Below, one piece after another: positions 33,666 to 45,997 of a stretch of DNA of 64,000 nt. This DNA is from Erinaceus europaeus (taxonomy: Eukaryota > Chordata > Mammalia > Eulipotyphla > Erinaceidae). The notes below the pieces were generated by a model. The model was not told the origin of the DNA. It was given only the letters and a program-made list of their open reading frames with translations, and did not search any database. Each line of letters starts with the position of its first letter. The stretch's first letter is position 1. The stretch spans positions 70,120,962 to 70,184,961 of the forward strand of contig NC_080162.1 in the NCBI RefSeq assembly GCF_950295315.1, written 5' to 3'. The translations under genes and the position numbers were made by a program.

Positions 33666-34300
33666 TAAAACATGAAAGACTGTGGAAGTGATCAATGGTG
33701 AAGGCTGCTGAAAAGATTTTGCTCCATTTGCTGGTCATAAGCTGCTCTGGAACCCACAAGCATCAATTACAGACAGGGCAATGGGTATTTGTTGCAACAA
33801 AAAGCACCCGGAGAGTTTAACAAACTCTTAGCACTTAGACTGGGCACTGGGATTTTATAAAACCTCCCCTTCTCATATTAAGAAATCTCTGTATACTGGA
33901 GAGGAAAAGTTAAAATTAGGTTCAGATCTGATAGGGAACATTCTTTCGGGCTTCCCTTTTTCTCCCCTCCAAATGCATGCAGAACTAAGGAATGGTCTGT
34001 AGAAAGGTTGATGTAGTGCTGTTGTGACACCTGGCGTTGTGGTGACTTGATGTTCTAGGTCACTAGTCACTAGACAAGCAACTGAACTGGAGCACAAGTC
34101 TCCAATAGCTCTGTCTTCAGGTGGAAAGTTACCTCCTCACTATTTAACCTATACCCCCACCATCTGCTTACATGCAAGATTGACATTTTTTCTACTTCGT
34201 TGTGACAATGTTTTTCTCAAATTAGAAACTATTAAACTATTCAAGAGGTTTTTTTTTTTAGTTAACTTTCTTTGATGCAGTATACTATCTGCAACTTATT
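33666..34300. other. No feature recognised
   Basis: Unique sequence. A 74-codon reverse ORF shows no family feature. Confidence 0.5.
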
Positions 34301-34304
34301 AACT

Positions 34305-34402
34305 ATATCCCTCTGTCTTTTACTCCTTCATCAATAAAATGGGAATAATAATGTCTACCTGCTACTAGGACAAGTTAAACAAAAGCTCTAATGTAAAGCA
34401 TG
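34305..34402 (+). repeat. MIR/L2-type 3' end
   Basis: tcatcaataaaatgggaata, ataatgtctacctgctacta and taatgtaaagcatg follow the order of the common L2/MIR 3' block. Confidence 0.55.
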
Positions 34403-34407
34403 TATCA

Positions 34408-34600
34408 GAGGGGCTGAGTGGTGGTTCACTCATCACACACATGCCCATGCGTGAAGTCCCAGCTTCAAGTTCCTGTTCCAATTTCAGGGGGAATTTTTCA
34501 TGAGCAATCATAGATTTATAATCAGATGATCATGTCAGATCTCAACATTAGTTTACAAAAACTCTTTCTGGGCTAGCTTCAACAATAACAGGGTTTTTAA
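34408..34600 (+). mobile_element. Old form D SINE
   Basis: ggggctgagtggtggttcac head, cagcttcaagttcctgttcc B-box region, then a diverged body. Confidence 0.55.
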
Positions 34601-34611
34601 AAAAATAATAA

Positions 34612-35440
34612 TAATCCCAAAGAACTGAACAGTTTTCTAAAGAAGACATACACGTGGCCCATAGACATATGAAGAAATTCTCCACTTCACTTAACATTTA
34701 AGAAATGCAAATTAAAAGTATGCTGACAAGAATGGCATCCTTCAACAAATCAAGAAAGGAAAGATGTTGACAAGGTTGTGGAGAAAAAGGGACTCTGCTA
34801 CTTTTCTGGTGAGAATGAAGACTGGTGGAGACTTTATATAGAAGACTGTATAGAGAATTCTTAAATGGATAAAATCGGAATTTTATAAAACCATCTCTTC
34901 TCATATTTATAAATTTATAAGATCAAACTTATCAGTGTATAACAATATTACTCCTAAACACTTATCCAAAGGACACTCAAACACTAATTTTAAGGGACAT
35001 ATACAACCCTATGTTCATAGATGCATTATTCACAATAGCCAAAAAGTGAGCTCAGCCTAGATGCCCATCAATAGATGACTGGTTAAAGAAGTTATGGCAT
35101 ATATTCCATGGAATATTACTCTGAATAAATCTTTTGTCCTTTGGGAAAAAATAGATGGAACTGGAGGTGATTATGCTTAGCAAAATAAATGAAGAGATAC
35201 AAGACAATGATTGGATGGTTTCACTCATATATGGACTCTAGACAGCTGATAGACATGAACTTGCAAAGCAAACAAAACAGAAGCAAGCAAACTGCTTCTG
35301 AGATTTGTGAGAACTATAGAGGTTATCTTTGGGAGGTGGGATGGTGGGGACACAGAACTTTAGTTGTGGGTGTGATGTGGAACTACACACCATAATCTTC
35401 CAGTCTTATAACCCACTACTAATCACAAAAAATATAAAAG
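34612..35440 (+). mobile_element. L1 3' region fragment
   Basis: Good L1 3' text: gaacagttttctaaagaaga, attcacaatagccaaaaagt, agatgcccatcaatagatga, tattccatggaatattactc, gtttcactcatatatggact, ending in aatcacaaaaaatataaaag. Intact LINE reading frames are absent; the 68-codon ORF is incidental. Confidence 0.8.
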
Positions 35441-35847
35441 AAAGCAACAGGGTTTTAACCACAGGACAATTAAGGTGTGTAGAGACCTCCAGGGCAGAAA
35501 GATACTAGGCCTTATGCAAGGCCATGAGGGGAACTTTTGCAGAAAAAGGCCAGGAAAGCCTTTTGCAGAACCACATCTCTGTTTCTGTTTGCTCTTCAAA
35601 TGACAGGATGGTATTTTTTATACAACAGAGTTCAAAATGCTATTTTCCAATAGCTCCCAAGTTAGCATCTTAGATTAAGAGCAGGTAGACTAGATGACTA
35701 GAGACATACAGGCCTTATTTGTTTCAAAAGTGGAGCTATGGTTCTGTCAGTTGTGAGTTAGTTCATATGCTGAGAACCATAGTGTGATGACCCTGGTTCA
35801 CGTTATGACCCCATGGTGTGAGCATGCCTGTTCTTATGGTAAATGTG

Positions 35848-36855
35848 GCCTGGGGCCCTAGTCAGGGAGTCCTGTGATTCCCACACAGACACAATGAGCC
35901 TAGACCTCTAATAGATCCCTCTCTCCATTGCCAATGGTCATCTCCATCAGGAACAACATAATGGTCCCAAGAGGACCTTGCCTTCAATGTGGATCAACAA
36001 TGGTAGGGACTATTCCATTCTCCCAAGGGAGCTTGGACAACATACTCTAACACTCGAGGAAGATGGGTCCTGAAATTAGTGTAGCCTGGTATGTTCCTAG
36101 CCGTGACCACAGAATGTGAGCTCAGACCTACAGGGATGCAGAGGTTACACAGGCTCCTGAATATGGGCCCCAGATCAAATATATGGGGTTTACAGTTAAC
36201 AATATTTATATACTTTTCCCATATTTAGGAGCTATTGTCTCCCCTGATCCAGTTTTCTAGTCCTACTTCTAACTGACACCATCTCTCCAGATAATACCTG
36301 GGGTCCACCTGCATGTTAGCTGTCAGACTCAGGCAAAAGCTAGTAAAGTCATGGGCCCTTTGGAATATATCTAAAATAGGCCTACTAAATATTTCCAAAA
36401 TGGAGACCCCAAAACTTCATCTGCAAAATTCTTGCCTTTAAATTCATGATTAGTCAACAATTTGTTTGGATTTATATCTTAACTCCTTTTCAGCTACTAA
36501 ATTCCAGATGCTACCATGATGCCTAACTTCCCTGGGCAGACAACCCCACCAATGTGTCCTGGAACCGTGCTTCCACAGAGTCCTGCCCACTAGGGTAAGA
36601 GAGAGACAGGCTGGGAGTTTGGATCTACCTGCCAATGCCCATGTTCAGCAGAGAAGCAATTACAGAAGCCAGACCTTCCACCTTCTGTACCCCATAATGA
36701 TCCCAAGTCCATATTCCTAGAGGGATAAAGAATAGGAAAGTTATCAGGGGAAGAATGGGATATGGAATTCTGGTGGTGGGAATTGTGTGGAATTGTACCC
36801 CCCCCCTTCCTATGGTCTTGTCAACATTTCCACTTTATAAATAAATGAAAAAAAA
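35848..36855 (+). mobile_element. R1060, near-full-length
   Basis: Begins around gtggcctggggccctagtca, slightly short of the 5' end seen in other copies, and ends ttataaataaatgaaaaaaa. It includes the agtcaacaatttgtttggat, cttccctgggcagacaacc and tggtggtgggaattgtgtgg landmarks. No TSD was resolved. Confidence 0.75.
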
Positions 36856-36870
36856 AAAAAAGATAGCTCC

Positions 36871-37085
36871 GAGGAGCTGGTTGGTGGCACACCTGGTTGA
36901 GCATCACAATCTGCAAGGACCTGGGTTTGACCTCCCAGTCCCCACCTGCAGGGGAAAAGATTAGTAAGTGGTGAAGCAGTGCTGCAGGTGTCTCTCTGTC
37001 TCACTCCCTCTCTATCACTCCACTCCCTCTCAATTTCTGGCTGTCTCTATCCAATAAATAAAGAACTATAATAAAATAATTTAAA
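36871..37085 (+). mobile_element. Form B SINE
   Basis: gctggttggtggcacacctg head, gggtttgacctcccagtccc, gctgcaggtgtctctctgtc, ccaataaataaagaactata tail. Confidence 0.88.
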
Positions 37086-37124
37086 CACACACTCTCTAAT
37101 TTAAGTCTTTTTAAAAAGTCTAAC

Positions 37125-37192
37125 TCTTAGGATATTGTGAGATTTAAGTAAGATAATACTTGCAAATTAAGCATCTAACACATGAAAGACAA
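37125..37192 (+). repeat. L2/MIR 3' fragment
   Basis: ggatattgtgagatttaagt, aagataatacttgcaaatta and agcatctaacacatg match the order of the L2/MIR terminal block. Confidence 0.5.
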
Positions 37193-37346
37193 AACTGATG
37201 TTTTTCTTTTCATTTTTATTCCCATTGGGGTTTCAGTGGTGCTCAAAGTCCAAGGAAGGCATTTCTAGGAAAGGGGTTTATGGATGGCATTCACGAAACT
37301 CAGGATGTGTGACAGAATTCAACAATCACTTAAAATCAAGTTAGTT

Positions 37347-37645
37347 GGGAGTTGGGCGGTAGCGCAGAGGGTTAAGCGCATGTGGCACAAAACTCAAGGA
37401 CCGGCGTAAGGATCCCGGTTTGAGCCCCCGGCTCCTCACCTGCAGGGGAGTCACTTTCACAAGCAGTGAAGCAGGTCTGCAGGTGTCTATCTTTCTTTGT
37501 CTTCCCCTCCTCTCTCCATTTCTCTCTGTCCTATCCAACAATGATGACATCAAAAACAACAACAATAATAACTACAACAATAAAACAAGGGCAACAAAAT
37601 GGAAAATAAATAAATAAATAAAGTTTTAAAATATTTTTAAAAAAT
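37347..37645 (+). mobile_element. Form A SINE
   Basis: gggagttgggcggtagcgca head, ggtttgagcccccggctcct, body and aaataaataaataaagtttt tail. A loose TSD (caagttagtt / taatttagtt) is seen. Confidence 0.88.
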
Positions 37646-37660
37646 AAAATTAATTTAGTT

Positions 37661-40600
37661 CTGCTGGAATCCCAACTTTCTCTTAGAAATTTTCTTGTTT
37701 TGTTTCTGTGCGTGTTCTGCATATTTCCCATAGGGCCTAGAAATTTTTAAAAAAACATTTCTGGCTCTCTGAGAAGTAATGATGAGACCAAGAGAAAAGG
37801 AGTTGTGCTCCCAAGTGGGCCAGGGAATATCCCAGTCCAGGGGGCCACCAGCTGACAGACAGCATGAGAAACTACAAAGGGTTTCCAAAGTGAAACTCAA
37901 CTTTCTCATCAGAAAAAAAAGTCTTCACTTTATACATGCATGCATGACATACACATGTCTATGCATATATGCATGTATGTGCCCCCCCCCACAATGTGTT
38001 ACTAGGTTCCTTTAAGGGAAGCAGAAATACTATACTATGAGAATTAAGAAATATGGTATTTATGTTGGAAATAAGCCTACACAAAAGTGGAAGGAGCTTG
38101 GGAAGTAAAGATCCAGGAGGGGGACTGGAAAACAGAAGGGAGAAAAAGTCTATCAACAGATCTCCTGGAGTACTCGAAACACCAAGTCAGAGCTTGCGGG
38201 AGAAGTAGGGACATCCGCTAGACACGTGACCTGCCAAAGCAGTGCTACAAAGAGGGGAAGGGATGTCCATAGAAGGCTGTTGCCTTTGTAGCTAATTGTA
38301 ATCAAGTCATCACAGAAAGGTCTCAGCTGTTATCAGTCAGTAGGGCCTGAGTTGGAAAGAAAAATTATATGTTAAGGAAGGGAGAGCTAGGACAAGGTAG
38401 AGAGACCAGACCCTTTGTATCTTCATCACTGTATCAGACCACACTGGCTTTCAGAGTATAAAGGCTGCTAATTCACTCTTCTTCACATTTTTGCAGATGT
38501 CTCTTTCAGTAAACTCATTGACAGCAGGAATGTAACACACCCTGAATCAAGAGGATGAGGACACTGGGAACTCCACACTGAGTACTTCCTCACAGCCTAT
38601 CCTTTTTTGCTTATTCCCATGACTGATACTAATCTGTCCAGCTGCACCCCCCGCAACACACACACACCTCTTACAAACTGTAGCCATGGGTATAAAAGCT
38701 TTTAATAAATCTGTGACTCTTTTCACTGAACTGCTGAAACTGAAGGCAGTTGGGGTATCATTAAGACTTATACTTGCTGTCAGAAATGAAAGCTGTCCTG
38801 TGTGGACTATTCCTACTCAGTTCACTAAATTCTTGAAGTGTGGTGGTAAGGTAGGAGAGTAACACTTTGTTTACTCTCTCTCTCTCTCTCTCTCTTTTCC
38901 TTAAACAGGAAACTGATATTAACAACTTTTTTATCACTGATTTCTAAGGAGAAGTTAATTACTGAAATTTAGAAATAAAATATCAATCTGTTTAAACAGG
39001 AGACTAAACTGTTTAAGGAAGTATGTGACTGGGTTGGGGTTGGCAGGGTGTATGTTTGTGGTGCTTCTTGAGGCCATGTTAAAATTGGTGCTGTTCTGGA
39101 GGAGTGACAAAGGATCCAAGAGGCACTGTTTCTATATATGCTCTCTTGAGCCCTATTCTCACAGATATGAACTTAGATTTTACACTCCTTGAACCCTCTC
39201 CACTATCTCCAGGTCATCAGCTATAACACAGACATATCCTCAGTAGAATACTTATTAGATTATGGACGGGAGGCATGGTAAAAAGATTGGGGCACGGGTG
39301 TCTGAGACCCCTGGGTTTACCTCAGGCATCAATTTCCTTTCCCTAGTTTTAAATTCCTGCAAGTGTCCCAGAGATTTTTAATGAGTCAGAAATTGTTTTC
39401 ACAACCCTCCCCCTGACAACAGGGCCTTCACATGGGGTCTCTGACTGTGTCCTCCTTGGAGACACAGGCCCAGAAACCCCAGAATTTACCTCAGGCAGTG
39501 GCCAACTTTTTCCCGAAATTCTACGGCTTTGTTTTGATACTAAATCAAAAGCACATTATGCATACTTGCACAAGAATCTTCTTGAAGCTGGAGGGTCACT
39601 TCTCTTTGAGTAGAAAGTCATGGGAGAGAACAGCTTTTCTGACCCATTCTGTTTTAATTCAGCAAGGCCTTGCCTAGGTCTCTGCTCTTCATCTCACCCT
39701 TCCTCTCTTCTAGCTGTGAGGACAACAGACTTAGGAAAACCTTCTTTTCTCTTTCTTCAAAAAGCCAACTTGTGTTTCTGTCTTTAAAGGACACATTCCA
39801 ATGAAGGCAGACTTCAAAGAATCTAGAAATCTTCCTTTTCAACTTCCCTTTTCCCTTTGAACTACAAACTGAACTATCTTGGTCTTCAGGCACCCACATG
39901 CCTGCTTCCAATTTTTCCTCTGCTGAGGTTCACATCTTCAGGCCAGTTGCCTCTGAGAGACGACAATTCCATCCATCTGTGGGTCCCTTCCATAGAAGGA
40001 GAAGGACATGGCCGACTATCCCAAATGACTTAAGTGGGGTACAAGAAGCACCACTAAACACAAGAGAATAAAACACATTTTTGTAGAGAAAGCAAGACCC
40101 AGAAAGTGTACTGTGGCCAATAGCTACACAATTTCAATTAGTTTAAAATTGGCGAGGGGGGGGGCGCAGGGAAGGTTAGTAATTTGCTCCTCAGTTGTAC
40201 CAGCCACATTGTAAGGGCTCAATGGCTGCCTTTGGCTAGAGGCTACCATAGTTATGCAGTATAGGTACAGAATGCTTCCAGCAGTACAGAGAGTTCTGTG
40301 GAAGCACAAAAGTCCACAAGAAGCCCCTCTCAGCTTGGCCATATACCACCTCTACTCAGTCATCTTGGGGGGAAAACACTGACTCCTTTCTGTCATTACT
40401 CTGTCTCTGTGTCTCCAGTTCTTCCCCCTTCTCTGTATTTGAGTGTTGTTTTCACCAAGTCACATGGTTTTATTTCAAAGTTTTTATTCTCTAATTCCCA
40501 TTGGGATTTGTATTCTGATCTCAGGAGATCCGATCTGTAAGATATCTATCCGCTGCTTGCATTGAAAACCCAGCAGGTTTATGTGAAGTTGCATATGGAT

Positions 40601-40750
40601 ATGTGATGGAAGGGCTCAGAAATTCTTCTTCAAGAAATATTCACTTTGCTTTTTGGCAAATGACCATATGAGTTGAGAAGAGACTTAGAAGGTAAACATC
40701 TTGGCAGGATTTATTTTATCTTATTTATTTTTTAAGCAATGCTTTTCAAA
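37661..40750. other. Longest repeat-poor stretch of the window
   Basis: About 3.1 kb with no form A-D SINE. Simple repeats are a catg/tatgcatg patch (37934-37980), a C run at 37983 and (tc)n at 38873-38894. An LTR-like end (agatgtctctttcagtaaac) at 38490 is too weak to call. ORFs of 64-85 codons at 39432 and 39654 overlap on opposite strands and show no motif. Confidence 0.45.
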
Positions 40751-40754
40751 TAGT

Positions 40755-40985
40755 TTTTTATTTAATTTTTTATTATCTTTACTTATTGGGTAAAGACATC
40801 CAGAAATCAAGAGGGAAGAGAAGAGGGGGATAGAGAGGGAGGGAGAGGTAGAGAGACAGAGAGAAACTTGCAGCACTGCTTTATCACTTGCAAAGCTTTC
40901 CCCTTGTACATGGGGACCAGGGCTTGAACCTGGGTCCTTGCATACTGTAACGTGTGCACAACCAGGTGAACCACCAACCAGCCTC
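40755..40985 (-). mobile_element. Form B SINE
   Basis: tattatctttacttattggg, purine body, gggcttgaacctgggtcctt, caaccaggtgaaccaccaac head. Confidence 0.85.
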
Positions 40986-40989
40986 CTTT

Positions 40990-41418
40990 GGAAAGATTAT
41001 TTGCAAGAACAGGGCACATGTTTTTATACCTCAGAGTCATGCTAGAGGACCACTGGTAGCAGTAGCTATCATTATTGTACACCCTCCCAAGAGATGTTTT
41101 TCATCCTGATGTCCTCACCCTATCCCCTCCTTAGACCATCAATACAATGAGATGGCATTTTAATTTTGTTGCTAAGTGACTCTCAGATGTTTTCATTCTT
41201 GGGTTTCCTCCCCAGAGTATGAGTAGTGATGTTTCCTAACTTCTGGCAGTTGTCTGTGAGGCATCATTGTGGCAATATATAACTGATATGGTCCTGTTTA
41301 ATAATGCATACCCCCAGTCCCCCTTAATATAGGGATACATGGAGAATGTCTCCCAGAGAGGAAATAGGATTTGGGTACCTTTCCTAATATAGGGAAAGGC
41401 TTTAAAGTTGTAATGTTG
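40990..41418. other. No feature recognised
   Basis: Unique sequence. Confidence 0.5.
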
Positions 41419-41424
41419 AAGGCT

Positions 41425-41560
41425 GGAAGAATAGCTTACCTAGATAGTGCACCTGCTTTGTCATGCCCATGACCCAGGTTTGAGCCCAGCCCCCACCAAA
41501 TTGAAGTAAGATTCTGGGAGCCTTACAACACTAGTTCAATGATATAGAAGCTCAACCTCC
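41425..41560 (+). mobile_element. Old form D SINE
   Basis: ggctggaagaatagcttacc head, ccaggtttgagcccagcccc B box. Confidence 0.55.
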
Positions 41561-41581
41561 AGTCTGTATTGCTGCAAGGTC

Positions 41582-41684
41582 TTTTTTTATCTTTTTATTT
41601 TTTTTTCCAGAGCACTGCTCAGCTTTGGTTTATGGTAGTGCAGGAGATTGAACCTGGGATTTCGGACCCTCAGGCACAAGAGTC
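41582..41684 (-). mobile_element. Form C SINE fragment
   Basis: ccagagcactgctcagcttt, ggagattgaacctgggattt (reversed B box) and ccctcaggcacaagag. Truncated where the next SINE begins. Confidence 0.7.
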
Positions 41685-41899
41685 TTTTTTATTTATTTAT
41701 TTACTTATTTATTTATTATTGGATAGAGACAGAGATCGAGAGGGGAAGGAGAGAGAGGGAGAGAGACAGAGAGACACCTGCAGCTCTGCTTCAGCACTCA
41801 TGAAGCTCTCTGCCTGCAGGTAGGCACCAGGGGCTTGAACCTGGGTCCTTGCATACTGTAATGTGTGCACTTAACCAGGTGCGCTCCTGCCTGGCCCCA
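41685..41899 (-). mobile_element. Form B SINE
   Basis: tttatttatttacttattta tail, ttggatagagacagagatcg, gggcttgaacctgggtcctt and ccaggtgcgctcctgcctgg head. Confidence 0.88.
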
Positions 41900-42425
41900 T
41901 CTTCATGACTAAGCTCTGCTTTGCTCTCTGATCCACATGGCTGTGACCTTTTTGGTCCTAAAACTCACCTTCTCTCCACTCCTTCACGCTACTGAAACCC
42001 CTACTACCCAAGTCTAGATTCTGAAATTGAAGCTACATATCCAGGTATAAGTAATAAAAATAGCAACATAACACTGTACTAGGCTCATGCTTTTCTCTGT
42101 TGTCACGAACTATCTCTATTCTAGCAATTATTTCCTATTTCCATGGTTCATTTCTGTCTCCACCATGCCTGGTATATACCCCAGAGGAAGGGGCTTTCTG
42201 TGTTCAGTATCATCCTACCATTGCAGGGAAAAGAGGCTGAAATTTTGTCCCACGTTGTCTTGGGTCAACATGCTAGCTCTAAAAAGAATTGGAAAGACCA
42301 AGGTTTCAAATATTTTAAGCTTTTAATTAGGAAAATAGGAAAACATGTGCTAGAGCACATAGGCCATTTGGGCAGAGATGGATGACCAAAAAGGCCCAAG
42401 GGCAGTGAAACTGAGTTCTTTTATG
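41900..42425. other. No feature recognised
   Basis: Unique sequence. Overlapping 79- and 80-codon ORFs in two frames have no recognisable features. Confidence 0.5.
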
Positions 42426-42439
42426 CCCTGCCTTCACTT

Positions 42440-42792
42440 TTTTCTTTTCTTTTGTTCCCAGGGTTATTGCTGGGGTTCAGTGCCTGCACTACGAATCCAT
42501 TGCTCCTGGTGGCCACCCCCCCCCATTTTGTTGCCCTTGTTGTTATTGTTGCCACTGATGATGTTGGATAGGACAGAGAGAAATCAAGAGCGGAGGGGAG
42601 ACAGAGGGGGAGAGAAAGATAGACACCTGCAGGCGTGTTGCTTCATAAGCGGAGATGGTGAATCACAACCACTTCTGCTTGTGAAACGACATGCCTGCAG
42701 GTGGGGAACCAGGGTTCGAACTGGGATCCTTATGATGACCCTTGTGCTTCACACCATGTGCGCTTAACCCACTGCACTACCACCTGGAGCCC
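42440..42792 (-). mobile_element. A-long SINE with internal insertion
   Basis: The reversed 3' extension (agggttattgctggggttca ... ccattgctcctggtggcca) is followed by the body and head. The core carries an extra segment of about 45 bp (around 42627-42675, cttcataagcggagatggtg) duplicating the gcttcacaagcggtg motif. TSD CCCTGCCTTCACTT at 42426 and 42793. Confidence 0.92.
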
Positions 42793-42806
42793 CCCTGCCT
42801 TCACTT

Positions 42807-43240
42807 CTAAGTCACACGTATACCTATTACAACTTCTGGGTGTTCTTCGTTTTTCCTCTTCCCTCTTGGGTAAGGGAAACAAGACTTGACTTCCTTAGGT
42901 GTTCTCCTAATTCTCCCTCTCAGTGACAGGGCACAAAGTTTCCTGGTCACAAAATTTCCAGGTCTCATTGAAACTGGAGTTTAGGGCCCTCTCTGTTCCT
43001 AACCTTCCTTAATACTACCACCAGACGAAGTCTTTTTATGAAGAAAAAGATAAACAGAAAAAAAATGTGTTTGAGGGAACAGCACCGGGACACTGGTAGA
43101 TTATGGGAAAAGATGGTGTCCAAAGTCCCTCTGGTGACTTTTCATTACTAACAATGAATTAGGATAAAGGCCAGGAGACCGTGGTAGTTCTATCAGGAAC
43201 TAGAAACCACTAATGATGTTATTACAATAAAATGTAACAG
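42807..43240. other. No feature recognised
   Basis: Unique sequence. Confidence 0.5.
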
Positions 43241-43242
43241 AT

Positions 43243-43328
43243 GAGAGAGAGCGAGAGAGGGAGAGGGAGGGGGAGAGGGAGGGGGAGGGGGAGGGAGTGA
43301 GAAGGAGAGAGGGAGAGGGAGAGAGACT
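43243..43328. repeat. GGGAGA purine repeat
   Basis: About 85 bp of gagag/ggggag units. Confidence 0.9.
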
Positions 43329-43584
43329 AGAGTAGAATTTCCTCAAGTGTAATACTGTGGCTATTAGGTACTACAGAAAAAATAGTATATACACTATAAA
43401 ATATATAGACATTGGGATAAGGACTTAAGCATGCATTTTAGTTATGGTCCTTCTTAGAATTCTGTTTTTATTTGAATTTTATAAAAGATTATGCAATGTA
43501 ACCTCCAAAATAAAGATTTCTAAAATAAATTACCTCAGGTGTTTTGTTTTTAAAAAATTATTTTTATTAAGCATATACTTTTCA

Positions 43585-43754
43585 AAGATGTATTTTAGTT
43601 GTTATGACAGAGACATTTAGAGGGAAGGAGAGAATATAACTTCACCACTCATGCATCTTTCCCCCTGCAGGTGGGGACTGGGAGCTTGAACTTGGTTCCT
43701 TGTGCATGGTAATGTGTTTGCTCAACCAGGTGTACTACCATCTGGATCATTCTT
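43585..43754 (-). mobile_element. Form B SINE, interrupted at its head
   Basis: tagttgttatgacagagaca, caggtggggactgggagctt, ccaggtgtactaccatctgg. A form A SINE inserted just past its head. Confidence 0.75.
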
Positions 43755-44074
43755 TTTTTTTTTTTTTAGAAAGAACAGAAAACTTTTTTTTAATATTTTA
43801 TTTTATTTATTTATTCCCTTTTGTTGCCCTTGTTGTTTTATTGTTGTAGTTATTATTGTTGTCGTCGTCATTGTTGGATAGGACAGAGAGAAATGGAGAG
43901 AGGAGGGGAAGACAGAGAGGGGGAGAGAAAGACAGACACCTGCAGACCTGCTTCACCGCCTGTGAAGCGACTCCCCTGCAGGTGGGGAGCCGGGGTTTGA
44001 ACTGGGATCCTTATGCCGGTCCTTGTGCTTTGCGCCACCTGCGCTTAACCCGCTGCGCTACAGCCTGACTCCCC
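43755..44074 (-). mobile_element. Form A SINE, young-looking
   Basis: Reverse near-consensus copy (gttgtcgtcgtcattgttgg; ttaacccgctgcgctacagc). TSD ATCTGGATCATTCTT at 43740 and ATGTGGATCATTCTT at 44075. Confidence 0.94.
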
Positions 44075-44089
44075 ATGTGGATCATTCTT

Positions 44090-44638
44090 AACCATAGAAT
44101 ATTTAGAGAGACATGAGGTGCAGAAAAGAAGGCAGAGGCTCAACAACGCAGCAAGGAAACTGAGGCTGCCCGTGATGGTTCATAGAGAAAATTCTGAGCC
44201 TCAAGAGAGAAACTACTTTCTAGAGATGTCAAGGGCAGCGAGGTTGGAGATGCCTGGGAGAGTCAGGAAACCTTTCTATAGTCAGGACCATCAGCATCTT
44301 TGCAACAACTGGTCAAAACTGGAAGACTGTCCTAGATAGGGTAAGAATTTCCCTTACTAGAGACTATGGCCAACTCAAATCTCTCTTAAGCCAAAAGCTG
44401 AAGTATCAGTGTCAGAGGTTATTGTAGAACTGAACAGGTTGTAATTCATCTTCCTACTTCTACTTTCTAGAAGCCTCAACAACAAAGTCAATTTTGTTAC
44501 AGACTAAAAACCAGAATAAAACATTTGTATACTTTTTGTACGGCCAAGACTTTCCCTTCCCTTCTTCCCTCCCCCCTTCCTTTTTCACTTTTTTTTTTTC
44601 TCAGCTTAGAATTTTTATGATGGGACATTCTGTCTCAT
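44090..44638. other. No feature recognised
   Basis: Unique sequence. A 73-codon ORF at 44118 has no homology that I recognise. Confidence 0.5.
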
Positions 44639-44639
44639 A

Positions 44640-44738
44640 TTCTAATTATTTTGGAGTGTGTGTGTATCTCAGGGATTAAACACAAAACTTCATACATGTG
44701 AAGCATGTGCTCTATCACTGAACTCCATCCTGGGTTCT
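44640..44738 (-). mobile_element. Old form D SINE head fragment
   Basis: cagggattaaacacaaaact (reversed B box) and gtgctctatcactgaactcc (reversed A box). A poly(A) run follows at 44751. Confidence 0.5.
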
Positions 44739-44788
44739 CTGAAATCCCTTAAAAAAAAAAAAAAAAAGACTTCCCAAAGGATATATAT

Positions 44789-45042
44789 ACATATGTATTT
44801 TTAATTTTTTTCTTAATATTTATTTATTCCCTTTTGTTGCCCTTGTTGTTTTATTGTTGTAGTCGTCATTGTTAGATAGGACAGAGAGAAATGGAGAGAG
44901 GAGGGGAAGACAGAGGAGGAGAGAAATACAGACACTTGCAGGCCTGCTTCACTGCCTGTGAAGTGACTCCTCTGCAGGTGGGGAGATGGGGGTTCGAACC
45001 CGAATCCTTATGCCGCCTTGCGCTTTGCACCACCTGCGCTTA
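44789..45042 (-). mobile_element. Form A SINE lacking its outer head
   Basis: A full reverse body ends at cacctgcgctta, without the usual acccgctgcgctac...actccc 5' end, yet a perfect 15-bp TSD CCAAAGGATATATAT at 44774 and 45043 shows that it inserted 5'-truncated by about 25 bp. Confidence 0.93.
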
Positions 45043-45057
45043 CCAAAGGATATATAT

Positions 45058-45825
45058 TTATATGTCAATACATTTCTTCATGGAGATTGAGAACATAGAT
45101 TTGATGTTCAAACTGAAATACTTTTGAGGAAAAAAAAAGGTGAGGGTGGGGGTGGGGTGGAGGAGGACATTGTAAATAACTATCTTGAACAATATACTGA
45201 CATCAGGACAGTCCCAGGCAAACTGTAGTGTGTGGTCATCTTGCTCATGGATCAACAAATCCCCGCAACATGTATGACTTGCATCATACAAATCCCTGCA
45301 ACATGGATCATACAAATCCCTGCAATTAGCAACTGTCAGAGGTGATGAGGCTGCAGAAGTGCCAGGCCAGGGAGAAAAGGTGAGTTGATGGCACAGAATT
45401 TTGCAAATGACTAGTACCAAGAATCCAGAAGAAGGAAGGAAGTGTCTGATTCTAGTTAATAAGGGTGTAAAAAAAAAAAGTTGCCTTTGGAGATAACAGT
45501 AAACTACAAAGAAAGAGCTCTACTTCTGTATGTTTGGGATAATTTTTATGTTTTTGAAATAGTCTTAAATTTCACAGTCTATTTGAGGCTGATCTAGTAT
45601 GTGACCCTTTGTAAGTGAGGTGGATTGTAGCTTCTCTATACTAGTTCAATACACCAGTATGCTTTTGTCACAAGGAAGTAGGAGGTGCCCAAAGAAAGTG
45701 AGAGATGGCCTGTGATTTCATAATATTTTATTACTACTAAAAATCAGTGCTATTTTTCTGCCACATGACATTAGAAATTAAGAGACAGGATTTGTAAGTT
45801 ATATTTCACAGAATGACTATTATCC
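45058..45825. other. Unassigned, with a small tandem repeat
   Basis: It holds a local tandem duplication at 45259-45320 and otherwise unique sequence. The 120-codon reverse ORF partly encodes that repeat. Confidence 0.5.
45259..45320. repeat. Short tandem repeat of about 24-32 bp units
   Basis: aatccctgcaacatggatca-type units occur about two and a half times. Confidence 0.75.
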
Positions 45826-45845
45826 TGAAAACATGATCATATATG

Positions 45846-45992
45846 GTGGAGGTAGACAGCATAATGGTTATGCAAAAATACTCTCATGCCTGAGGCTCCA
45901 AAGTCCCAGGTTCAATCCACTGTACCACCATAAGCCAGAACTGAGTAGTGCTCTGGTCCCTCTCCATATCTTTCTCTCATTTAAACTAATAA
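45846..45992 (+). mobile_element. Form C SINE, left half of a composite
   Basis: gacagcataatggttatgca head, aggttcaatccactgtacca, agaactgagtagtgctctgg. Followed directly by an A-long SINE with no intervening TSD. Confidence 0.88.
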
Positions 45993-45997
45993 CAATT

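Noticed and set aside
38460..38540. Possible LTR end (agatgtctctttcagtaaac)
   Set aside because: No partner LTR, TSD or boundary found; too weak.
40124..40342. 72-codon reverse ORF
   Set aside because: Short, no motif, overlaps another forward ORF; treated as chance.
44118..44339. 73-codon ORF just after a SINE
   Set aside because: Charged composition but no family motif, promoter or splice signal that I can support.
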